From assembly GCF_938015785.1 (NCBI RefSeq), contig NZ_CALLWC010000068.1, positions 1 through 25,540 of the forward strand: DNA of 25,540 bases. Direction: 5' to 3'. The notes under the pieces are model-generated. The model did not search any database, was not told the DNA's origin, and was given only the letters and a program-made list of their open reading frames with translations. This DNA comes from an uncultured Campylobacter sp. (lineage in GTDB: Bacteria; Campylobacterota; Campylobacteria; Campylobacterales; Campylobacteraceae). Position numbers and translations under genes: made by a program. The first letter of the stretch is position 1; each line of letters begins with the position of its first letter. Shown piece after piece: positions 7,925 to 14,557 of the stretch.

Positions 7925-8397
7925 TTAGAAATTTGGAAAATCAGATATAATACGATCATAATCGCCAATTCTATATATTTTCATTATGACTGCGATTATG
8001 GCGTATGAAAAAAACTGCACCGTCAAATGGGTATCTGCCAACGTTAGCATACATTCCCCATCGGTTGATGTTCTTATACACATTGTAGTGATAAAATTTT
8101 GTCGTAAATTCATCTGCATATCAAGCAATATATCACCCGCAACAGTATCATATGTCATAAGTGGTACTTGATATTTATCCTTTGAAATTCCGCTATCCTC
8201 ACAAAATCTTAACGATATACGATCATCGCTATGATGATAGGGCATAATTGCCCATAAATAAATTCTTCAGCATCTGATTTGCTATTAAATTCATGTATGA
8301 TCTTTTCGAAAGCAATTTGAACATATGATGGGATTAGTAGTATCATTTTGGCTTCTAATATCTCTTTTAAAATTTTTATATTTTCCATAATTTGCAT
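7925..8397 (-). pseudogene. Hypothetical protein C of tandem trio, frameshifted
   Basis: Two minus-strand frames that look like one ~155-residue gene. The 5' frame (8397-8209) starts MQIMENIKILKEILEAKM and loses sense after ...NSKSDAEEFIYG. The 3' frame is open from just before 8260 and runs ...YLWAIMPYHHSDDRISL to the stop at 7925. A single-base shift in the AAGAATTTATTTATGGG region would join them. The overall order (LEAK near the start, a polar middle, then a hydrophobic ~25-residue stretch near the C-terminus) parallels gene A. The 5' end faces the XRE regulator across a palindrome-rich spacer. Function unknown. Alternatively the 3' frame could be a separate small gene from the ATG at 8245. 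Confidence 0.55.
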
Positions 8398-8413
8398 CCA
8401 AATTTTAAAATTT

Positions 8414-8427
8414 CTAACTATAGTTAG
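8414..8427. promoter_or_regulatory. Perfect 14-base palindrome, candidate operator
   Basis: CTAACTATAGTTAG is a perfect palindrome midway between the divergent start of gene C and the XRE regulator gene. Its length and symmetry suit a dimeric XRE/Cro-type repressor. A further GTTAG half-site follows at ~8461. That the neighbouring regulator binds here is inference. Confidence 0.5.
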
Positions 8428-8435
8428 TTGATAGC

Positions 8436-8447
8436 GGATTATAATCC
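8436..8447 (+). promoter_or_regulatory. Palindrome containing a -10 box for the XRE gene
   Basis: GGATTATAATCC is a perfect 12-base palindrome that includes TATAAT at 8440-8445, about 42 bases before the regulator's start codon. It therefore works as a -10 box on either strand. With the palindrome at 8414-8427 it suggests a shared, autoregulated divergent promoter. Confidence 0.45.
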
Positions 8448-8486
8448 AAATATACTTATGGTTAGTTTAATTATAGGTAGGCGTAT

Positions 8487-8747
8487 TTGAAGGATTGCAC
8501 GATAACCGATGAGAAGATGGACGCTATTTACAAGGCTATCGGCGAGAATGTCAAGCGCATAAGAACAGCAAAAGGTGTTTCGCAGCTTTCGCTCGCCCTA
8601 GCCATCGGACACAAAGCCGTAGGAACGATCTCAATGGCTGAACTTCATATCAATAAAAAACATTTTAATATCGAGCATTTGATAAAAATAGCAGATGTTT
8701 TGGAAGTAGATATTTCGGAATTTTTTGTTTTTGATCCACAGCTCTAA
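8487..8747 (+). CDS. XRE-family helix-turn-helix regulator
   Basis: An 86-residue Cro/C1-type DNA-binding protein. The HTH spans about residues 19-75: IGENVKRIRTAKGVSQLSLA is helices 1-2, the recognition region follows (HKAVGTISMAELHINKKHFN), and IEHLIKIADVLEVDISEFF is the usual closing motif. There is little beyond the HTH, as in phage-type and toxin-antitoxin regulators. I kept the TTG start (GGTAGG upstream); an in-frame ATG at 8517 with a poor ribosome site would cut ten residues and leave the HTH whole. It is divergent from the gene trio and converges with pgeF, ending 5 bases from it. Likely regulates the trio. Confidence 0.85.
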   Translation: MKDCTITDEKMDAIYKAIGENVKRIRTAKGVSQLSLALAIGHKAVGTISMAELHINKKHFNIEHLIKIADVLEVDISEFFVFDPQL

Positions 8748-8752
8748 ATTGA

Positions 8753-9481
8753 TTAAATTTTATTCATCACAAAGCCGCAGAAGCGCCCCGTAACGCCGTC
8801 TCTGCGGTAAGAAAAATGTCGCTCGCTCTCGAAGGTGCAGCGTGGATCAAATTTAACGCTTCGCACTCCCGCAGCCGCGAGCTCGTCGCGCAGAGCGGCG
8901 TTCATATCGAAATGCCCCTGCGTTTTATAGCGCTCAAACTCGCCCAGATCAAGCCCGCCAAGTTCGTAGTTTCGTGCTTTAATATTCGCGCCCACGAATA
9001 CTTTCAGCTCCGCAGCGACGCAGCCAAAGCGCTCGCTCATCAAATTTATCGCATTGGCGCAGATCTGCCCTATCACGCCCGCGCGCCCCGCATGCACCGC
9101 AGCGACCACACCGCGCCGCTCGTCCGCGATCAGCACGGGCGAGCAGTCCGCTACCAGCACGCACAGCGCCACGCCGCGCAGATCGGTCACGAGCCCGTCG
9201 CAGGGCGGGATTTCATCGCTACCTGCGCGTAAAATTTCAACTTTGTTTGAGTGGATTTGGCGCATAAATTTTAAATTTTGCGGTCCGATACCGAGCGCGG
9301 CGGCTAAAATTTCGCGGTTTTGCGCGACGTTTTGCGGATCGTCGCCTACGTGATCCCCTAAATTTAGACTTGCGTAAGCTCCGCCGCTTACGCCTCCTTC
9401 GCGCGTGCTAAAGCCCGCCAGCACGCCGCGTCCGTCCAATACAAACTCAAGATTTTCTCTGCAAATTTCGATTTTAGTCAT
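8753..9481 (-). CDS. pgeF: PgeF/YfiH-type multicopper 'laccase-domain' protein (DUF152)
   Basis: Cytoplasmic protein of the YfiH/PgeF (DUF152) family, which acts as a purine-nucleoside phosphorylase/adenosine deaminase and, in E. coli, edits peptidoglycan precursors. The 242 residues carry the family marks: GFSTREGGVS near the N-terminus, MRQIHSN, CDGLVTDLRGVALCVLVADC, the metal-site block AAVHAGRAG (usually AAVHAGWRG; here R-A replaces W-R), and SYRRDGVTGR near the C-terminus. It starts 10 bases after the ribE stop, so it is probably cotranscribed with ribE, as Cj1217c is with its neighbour in C. jejuni. Confidence 0.92.
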   Translation of the reverse strand: MTKIEICRENLEFVLDGRGVLAGFSTREGGVSGGAYASLNLGDHVGDDPQNVAQNREILAAALGIGPQNLKFMRQIHSNKVEILRAGSDEIPPCDGLVTDLRGVALCVLVADCSPVLIADERRGVVAAVHAGRAGVIGQICANAINLMSERFGCVAAELKVFVGANIKARNYELGGLDLGEFERYKTQGHFDMNAALRDELAAAGVRSVKFDPRCTFESERHFSYRRDGVTGRFCGFVMNKI

Positions 9482-9491
9482 CGCGCGCCGC

Positions 9492-10271
9492 TTAATACAG
9501 GCTCAAAATTTTATCTACCGCGTCCCACGAAAGCCCGTCTTGCTCGCCATCGGCGCTAGCGTCGTGCGCTGCAACAGTACCGCGACTGCCGAGCTGTCCG
9601 CCGGCAAAGCCCAGCTGCGCCGCGACGTATCGCGCGAGCAGATCCGTCTCGATATTTACGCGGCGCCCGATTTTGTAGGTTCCAAAGAGCGTATCTTTAA
9701 GCGTGAGAGGGATGATCGTAAGGCGAATGGCGCAGCTCTGCGCTTCGCTCTTTAAATTTACGCCCAATGAGCTCGGATCGCAAACGGAATTTGAATCGCT
9801 AGAATTTGCGCCGAACGGGTCTTTGTGAGTAAAATTTCCACCCTCAAGCACTTCGTTGATCGTTAGGCTCACGCCATCGATCGCTACCGAGCCCTTCGGC
9901 GCTAGCAGCGGCGCTATATGCAGCGGCGCGCGGATAAAAAAATCGACGCCGCTTGCAAGCTTTGAAATTTTATAAATTTCGCCCACGGCATCGACATGTC
10001 CTTGGATCAAATGCCCGTCTATGCGATCCCCAATCCGCATCGCGGGCTCGATATGCACAGGGCCGCGCAGGTTTTGTGCGGCGATGACGCGCGCCGTCTC
10101 GCTCGAAAGCTGCACCGCAAATCCGTCCGCAAAAAGCCGCGTCACGCTCAAGCACGCGCCGTTTACCGCAACGCTATCGCCAAGCGCAGGTCGGTATCTC
10201 GCGCGCAGTCGCAGCGAATCGCCGCTAAAGCTCGCAACCTGCGCGATCTCTCTGATCAGTCCGTTAAACAT
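9492..10271 (-). CDS. ribE: Riboflavin synthase alpha chain with two extra segments
   Basis: Makes riboflavin by dismutation of two 6,7-dimethyl-8-ribityllumazine molecules. Two lumazine-synthase-like barrels are visible: MFNGLIREIA start (family MFTGI), DSVAVNGACLSVT (32-44), GHLIQGHVDAVG (86-97), then GSVAIDGVSLTINEV (127-141) and FGTYKIGRRVNIETDLLARY (196-215). At 259 residues it is longer than the usual ~190-215. The excess lies at residues ~144-180 (S/N-rich, FGANSSDSNS) inside the second barrel, and at ~219-246 (G/A/D-rich) before the SWDAVDKILSLY end. The frame is open and the catalytic N-terminus intact. ATG with AAAGG upstream. Called ribA or ribE in Campylobacter annotations. Confidence 0.94.
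   Translation of the reverse strand: MFNGLIREIAQVASFSGDSLRLRARYRPALGDSVAVNGACLSVTRLFADGFAVQLSSETARVIAAQNLRGPVHIEPAMRIGDRIDGHLIQGHVDAVGEIYKISKLASGVDFFIRAPLHIAPLLAPKGSVAIDGVSLTINEVLEGGNFTHKDPFGANSSDSNSVCDPSSLGVNLKSEAQSCAIRLTIIPLTLKDTLFGTYKIGRRVNIETDLLARYVAAQLGFAGGQLGSRGTVAAHDASADGEQDGLSWDAVDKILSLY
9732..9842 (-). repeat. In-frame insertion in the second barrel of ribE
   Basis: Encodes about 37 residues between NEV and IRLTIIP, where the family normally has only a short turn (compare E. coli NEVDGNRFEVNIIP). The DNA includes GGAATTTGA plus AGAATTTGCG (9786-9810), closely like 667-695 in argS. The 12-mer GCTAGAATTTGC (9798-9809) recurs exactly at 2580-2591 in the acidic-protein gene. Boundaries are approximate. 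Confidence 0.55.
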
Positions 10272-10335
10272 TATGAGCCTTTGGAATTTTTACGTGATAT
10301 TAGCGTAGAATTTTAAAATTTTAAATTAAGCGAAG

Positions 10336-10360
10336 TTCGGCGAGCACAAAGCCCGCCGAA
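10336..10360 (-). terminator. Terminator-like hairpin after the cytochrome gene
   Basis: TTCGGCG and CGCCGAA form a perfect 7-bp stem, extended inwards by three further pairs (one wobble) to a 5-base loop. On the minus strand it lies 13 bases after the cytochrome stop codon and is followed by an interrupted T-rich stretch (TTAATTTAAAATTTT). It separates the cytochrome gene from ribE. Confidence 0.6.
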
Positions 10361-10372
10361 TGAAGTTTGAAA

Positions 10373-10693
10373 TTATTTTTTAGAAACGATGAAATCGGCT
10401 AGCGCTTCGATCGATTCGTCGTTGAGCGAAGCTGCTTGACCCTTCATAACGCCCATCATTCCAAATTTTCCCTTGCCCTCTCCCAGAGTGCCGTCTTTGT
10501 AGCCTTTTAGGCTAGCGATGATATCTTCCTTGCTTAGGGTGTTTAGCGCAGGTACTTTGCCGCCAAGATAAGGCTTCTCGGCGTTAGCTCCATGACAGGC
10601 CACGCATTTTTTATATAAAGTAGCGCCATCAGCGGCGAATACACTCGAACTAAACGCCGCAACCGCAGCACATGCAATAAGAACTTTTTTCAT
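10373..10693 (-). CDS. Periplasmic cytochrome c553-type protein
   Basis: Small monohaem class I cytochrome c, a soluble periplasmic electron carrier that probably links the bc1 complex to oxidases or peroxidases. The 106-residue precursor has a Sec signal peptide (MKKVLIACAAVAAFSSSVFA, cleavage after ~20). The haem motif CVACH is at residues ~34-38. The distal methionine would be one of those in FGMMGVMKGQA, and the closing helix is IEALADFIVSKK. Similar to Cj1153 of C. jejuni. It stands alone, with its own promoter and terminator-like hairpin. Confidence 0.93.
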   Translation of the reverse strand: MKKVLIACAAVAAFSSSVFAADGATLYKKCVACHGANAEKPYLGGKVPALNTLSKEDIIASLKGYKDGTLGEGKGKFGMMGVMKGQAASLNDESIEALADFIVSKK

Positions 10694-10723
10694 TCCTATC
10701 CTTTCTTTTTAAATTGTGGGTGC

Positions 10724-10729
10724 AGTATA
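10724..10729 (-). promoter_or_regulatory. Candidate -10 box of the cytochrome gene
   Basis: Minus-strand TATACT (in GATTATACTGC) lies 31-36 bases before the ATG, with AAAGGAT as ribosome site in between. A short leader and a strong -10 fit an abundant cytochrome. Confidence 0.5.
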
Positions 10730-10971
10730 ATCAAAATTTAGTAAATTTCGGCTAAATTTTTGCAATTTGCGCCAAAGAGGCAAAATTCTATCTACTGCAA
10801 ACTTTAGCATAGGGGCTTGAAGCGGAATTTACGCTGTAAAATTTTAAGCGAATTTCACCTTGCCACTTAAATTTCAATTGTGGAATTTCGTAGCAAAATC
10901 CTAAGGCTAATTTCATCTAGATGTCAAATTCCATCGCGAAATTCTGCGTAGAATTTTAAAATTTAACTGCT
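10730..10971. other. Gene-free spacer with AATT-centred repeat pieces
   Basis: No gene. The spacer is a string of short degenerate units such as GCGGAATTTACGC, TGGAATTTCG, GAAATTCTGCG and GTAGAATTTTAAAATTT, alternating with CGC-rich bits. These resemble the modules inside argS and ribE and those near the right end of the window. Confidence 0.4.
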
Positions 10972-12525
10972 TTACTTTATGCGCGAAATTTCGCCGCCTT
11001 GCATCTTATAAATTTTATCTGCGGCGCCGAAGTATTTATCATCGTGCGAGATCGCAAATATCGTGTATCCGCGCGATTTCAGCTCCGGTAAAATCCGCTC
11101 GTAAAACTCCGCGCGAAACTGCGGATCGAGATCGGCGGCAAACTCATCGAGCATCAAAAATTTTCGCCCGTCCATCAGCACGCTTACGAGCGCCAAACGC
11201 TTGCGCTGCCCGCTAGATAAGCTCGTTGTGCTAAATTTAGCTCCCTTTAGCTCAACCTTATCCTGCAGGTGCGTGAGCGCCAGCCACTCGCGCGCGATAT
11301 CCGTATCGCCCGTAGCGTAGTCGAAGAGATAAAAATCGCTAAAAACCGCGCTTATGTTGTTGCTGTAGGCGCGCAGATCAGAGGGTTTAAGGGCCGCGCC
11401 GTCGGCTAAAATTTCGCCCGCTTGCGGCGTATAAAGGCCCGCTAAAATCATAAAAAGCGTCGATTTGCCGCTGCCGTTTTCGCCGATTAAAAACACCGTC
11501 TCGCCCGCATTTAGCTGCAAGCTTACCCCCTTGATACCGAATTTCCCGCCGGGGTACGAAAAGCCCACGTCTTTAAGCTCCAGGCTGCGCCACGGCTGCA
11601 TTTGCGCAAGCTCAAAGCCCTGCACGAACGGATCTAAATTTAACTCTTTGATCTTTGCGTAGGCGATCTTTGCGCGCAGCACGCTAGGAAGCGAGAATAT
11701 GAGCATCATCAAAGGCGCACGTAAAAAAAGCACCGTAAGCGCGATCGTTACGGCGTTTGCAAGATCGGCTTTGCCGCCGCTGAGCCCGAAATAAAGCACA
11801 AAGCCCACCGCGCCTAGCATCATCACGTTCATAAAATTACTCGCAAACGCGCCGTAAACCTCGGCTCGCAGCGAGCTTTGGCGTAAATTTTGCGCGTTGG
11901 GCAAAAAGTCGTTTTCGTATAGGCTTTTTGCTTTGGCTAGGCTTAGCGACAGCTCCTTGTGCCCCTCGATCGCCGCGGCGTAGTTTTTATACAAAACGTC
12001 CTCGTTTTGGCGGTACAGATCGTAATTTTGCATGACCTTTTTCATCAAAAAGCGATTAAAAATCATCAGCGCGCCGATCCAGACGAATAAAAACGCAAAC
12101 ATCATAGGTGCAATGTATAGCACGTAGATGCTGCAAAATAGCACTATCATCGCGCCTTGGATCAGCTCGGAAATGCGCATAAAGCCCTCGGTTAGACGCG
12201 AAATATCGCTGGAAAGGGATGCAAGCAGGTTCGCCTTCGACGCAGCCTCGATGCGCTCGAACTTCGTATCGATGATCTGCTTGATGATCTTGGTGCGCAG
12301 ATCGAACACGAAGTCGTTTTCCATCTTGCAAAGCATGATGCGGCTTAGCACCGAAAGCAGCAGAAATATCGCTAATAGCGCGAAAAATAGTGCGATGATG
12401 CGCCCGCCTCTTTCGGCGCCGTCAAGTAGATATTTATTGATAAAGCTTAAAATCAAGATCCCCGAGCCGCTGTAGATCGCGTTTAGCGCGAGCATCGAGA
12501 GGATTTGTTTGGTATATTTTTTCAT
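10972..12525 (-). CDS. Fused ABC exporter of the SyrD/PvdE/YojI (cyclic-peptide) type
   Basis: Half-size ABC exporter with six predicted N-terminal membrane helices (about residues 1-280) and a C-terminal ATPase. ATPase motifs: Walker A GENGSGKST, signature LSSGQRKR, Walker B FLMLDEFAADLDP and switch ISHDD. The LDE(F/W)AAD(L/Q)DP form is typical of the cyclic-peptide exporter family that includes PvdE, SyrD and microcin-J25 exporter YojI. I chose ATG 12525 (517 aa; GGGGCGAAAG upstream) over an in-frame TTG at 12540. No precursor peptide or synthetase gene is nearby, so the substrate is unknown. It stands alone between two repeat-rich spacers. Confidence 0.9.
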   Translation of the reverse strand: MKKYTKQILSMLALNAIYSGSGILILSFINKYLLDGAERGGRIIALFFALLAIFLLLSVLSRIMLCKMENDFVFDLRTKIIKQIIDTKFERIEAASKANLLASLSSDISRLTEGFMRISELIQGAMIVLFCSIYVLYIAPMMFAFLFVWIGALMIFNRFLMKKVMQNYDLYRQNEDVLYKNYAAAIEGHKELSLSLAKAKSLYENDFLPNAQNLRQSSLRAEVYGAFASNFMNVMMLGAVGFVLYFGLSGGKADLANAVTIALTVLFLRAPLMMLIFSLPSVLRAKIAYAKIKELNLDPFVQGFELAQMQPWRSLELKDVGFSYPGGKFGIKGVSLQLNAGETVFLIGENGSGKSTLFMILAGLYTPQAGEILADGAALKPSDLRAYSNNISAVFSDFYLFDYATGDTDIAREWLALTHLQDKVELKGAKFSTTSLSSGQRKRLALVSVLMDGRKFLMLDEFAADLDPQFRAEFYERILPELKSRGYTIFAISHDDKYFGAADKIYKMQGGEISRIK

Positions 12526-12540
12526 CTTTCGCCCCAACAA

Positions 12541-12871
12541 AATTTGAGCGCAATTGTGGCAAAATTCGCTTGAAAAAACGGTTAAATTTTATATCCGTTC
12601 TCATTTCGCGAATAAAATTTTACCAGGACTGCGTAAAATTTCGCCGCCAATCTGCGCGGGATTGCGCCGTAAACATACGCGAAATTTTATCGCGAATCTG
12701 CGTTAAATTTCGTTTTGATCACGTACAACTTAGCTAGAGCATGTGAGTTGCCACCAAAGACGACAAAGATGCGGCGACAAACAGTTTGTAAGACTTTTAA
12801 AATAAAGATAATGTTTCAAGGTGATATCCATGGCCACAAGCCCATGATGATGTTTTAAATGGAGTTAATAT
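12541..12871. other. Spacer at the left edge of the AT-rich defence patch
   Basis: No gene supported. The left part (to ~12720) is made of the GCG/AAATTT repeat-like pieces typical of this genome (GCGAATAAAATTTTA, GCGTAAAATTTCG, GCGAAATTTTATCGCG). From ~12720 the composition changes to ordinary AT-rich DNA without these pieces, which I take as the boundary of acquired sequence. ACAAACAGTTTGT (12777-12789) is a small inverted repeat. Confidence 0.4.
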
Positions 12872-12881
12872 TTATAACTCC
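12861..12881. terminator. Hairpin at the end of the broken small gene
   Basis: GGAGTTA and TAACTCC form a perfect 7-bp stem with loop ATATTTA; it contains the stop codon of the shifted frame (12872-12874). The tract after it on the minus strand is ATTTAAAAC, so it is only a weak intrinsic terminator. Confidence 0.35.
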
Positions 12882-13244
12882 CCTAGCGGTAGCATAAAAA
12901 AGCCATTTCTCTGGGTATTAGAATTGTAAGTATTTATTATTTTGGATACCTCTTGATATTCGTATGACGTAATCCCTATGTTTAGTATCTCCTGCTGCAT
13001 CTCTTGCACAAACTCGGTATCATGGCCAAAATCTTGACCTAGACGCTGCAATATAAATTTTGCTTCATCAATTACGTCATAAAGGGCTATTTAGCGCCTT
13101 TACGGCCTGTCTATAAGAGTCCTTTGCCACATCCATGCAGTCGTATTTAGTAAATATAACATTTCTCACAAAATCATCGCTAGTTTTTGCTTTTATCAAA
13201 AAGGAATACTCGTCATACTCCTGCCGTATCTCTTGTTCTATCAT
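12872..13244 (-). pseudogene. Small hypothetical gene, frameshifted, downstream of mcrC
   Basis: The first frame starts at ATG 13244 (AAGGCGGAG upstream; an in-frame start at 13310 has no ribosome site). It gives about 55 residues, MIEQEIRQEYDEYSFLIKAK onward, ending ...AVKALNSPL at 13077. The next frame is open from 13089 to 12872 and reads ALYDVIDEAKFILQRLGQDF to a C-terminal GFFMLPLGEL. This looks like a natural continuation of the same ~125-residue helical, acidic protein after a one-base shift. No family recognised. It follows mcrC on the same strand with ~110 bases between, so it may be a remnant of an accessory gene or an unrelated neighbour. Confidence 0.5.
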
Positions 13245-13354
13245 GCTTATGCTCCGCCTTGTTATAAAATATATAACCAAGTAATAGTAAATTTGAGCGT
13301 AAGATTTCAATACCTAAAAGAGGAAAAATTAGAATATAGGTCATATGAGTAATA

Positions 13355-14557
13355 TTAATCTAATAAATATTTGATAAGTTTGCCTTTTTCTAAATCAAAA
13401 TATAAAACATTGAGTCGCATATCATTTTCGTATCTAAATTTCATAGCCTTTTGATTGATACCGCTTATCCTTGGGTAGATGAGATAAAGTTTACTGCACT
13501 CATATTTTTTGCCGTAAGCGTATAACTGGTATAGGTCGGTTTGGGATATATCGTATTTTGATTTGATGATCTTCCATTTTGTGTCGGCTATATAATTTCG
13601 TTTTTGATGCCTTAAAAATATATCCGGTTTTAGCATAAAGCCTTTGGGTTTTTCTATAAGATGCTTTTGCGAATGCTGCAATATAGCATCCGGAAGCTTT
13701 TTCTTTATGAAATTTCCGACATAGCTTTCAAATAGTTTATTCATATCAAAAAGCAAGGCAAAGGCTACATCACTACCTCTATACGGACTAAACGACTTAT
13801 TTTGTAAAAATATCTTGCTCCATAAAAGCGCTTGTTCATAGTATTTTGTTTGGCGATTTAGTTTTAAGCGGCTAAAGTCCGCGTTTATATCGGAGTTAGA
13901 TGAAATTTCGTCAAAGATAAATAAATATTCTCTAATAAGCCGTTGATTTCTGCTTGATTTTGAGCGCTTGTATAAAAACTCGAGCGTGCTTTTTATGAGA
14001 CGATTTTCTGCTCTATCTATGGAAAATTCCTGATAGCAAACGTAAAATCTCTCTTTATGCACGATATTTTTACGTATTTGCTCCGATATTTTAAGCTTTC
14101 CTTTTAAAAAATTTAGGTTATCTTTTAGCTCTACATAGTCGCTTTTTATGCCTATTTTTATGAGTTTTGATACTTCGTCGAGGAACATTGATATAAAAAT
14201 TTCAAGAAGCGGCAAATTTAGGCTTTTTAAATTTGCTATGTTTATATTTTTAAACGGATGACTTTTTAAAGTCTTTAGCATCGTTAGTAAAATCTTTTTA
14301 GAATTTTCTATCGCCTCCTCGTTACTACTATTATCGTTGTCGTGGATCTTAGGAAGTATCTCAAGGCTATCGCCGCTTTTTGTCTGGATGATACCGACGT
14401 AGTTTTGAGCTTGTAAAAAATCGCCCTTTTTGTCTCTACCGGGCTTTAAAAACTCTACTGCGGCAAAATTTTCTCTAGTAAAGGCATCTACGGCTTTAAA
14501 TAGATCTTGGTCGTCTTCCGGGCGAAATTTTTCAAACTCTATTAAGTATTTGGTCAT
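13355..14557 (-). CDS. mcrC: McrC-type nuclease subunit of a modification-dependent restriction system
   Basis: McrC supplies the nuclease that McrB recruits to methylated or otherwise marked DNA. The 400-residue protein has the family N-terminus (YVGIIQTKSGDSLEILPKI, residues 53-71) and a central helical part. The PD-(D/E)xK core has LKPDIFL with D312, ADTKWK with D325 and K327, and a following Q-containing helix (QTDLYQLYAYGKKY, from 339). All expected catalytic residues are present. Its ATG overlaps the mcrB stop by four bases (ATGA), the usual coupled arrangement. Codon use is much more AT-rich than in the flanking housekeeping genes, as expected for acquired defence genes. Confidence 0.93.
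   Translation of the reverse strand: MTKYLIEFEKFRPEDDQDLFKAVDAFTRENFAAVEFLKPGRDKKGDFLQAQNYVGIIQTKSGDSLEILPKIHDNDNSSNEEAIENSKKILLTMLKTLKSHPFKNINIANLKSLNLPLLEIFISMFLDEVSKLIKIGIKSDYVELKDNLNFLKGKLKISEQIRKNIVHKERFYVCYQEFSIDRAENRLIKSTLEFLYKRSKSSRNQRLIREYLFIFDEISSNSDINADFSRLKLNRQTKYYEQALLWSKIFLQNKSFSPYRGSDVAFALLFDMNKLFESYVGNFIKKKLPDAILQHSQKHLIEKPKGFMLKPDIFLRHQKRNYIADTKWKIIKSKYDISQTDLYQLYAYGKKYECSKLYLIYPRISGINQKAMKFRYENDMRLNVLYFDLEKGKLIKYLLD

Noticed and set aside
6919..8747. Classical two-gene toxin-antitoxin system
   Set aside because: The regulator and palindromes would fit, but the three facing proteins have no recognisable toxin motif and the layout is divergent, not a bicistronic TA operon.
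8753..10316. Several plus-strand frames opposite pgeF and ribE (up to 138 codons)
   Set aside because: They mirror GC-rich codons of conserved minus-strand genes and have no motifs or ribosome sites.
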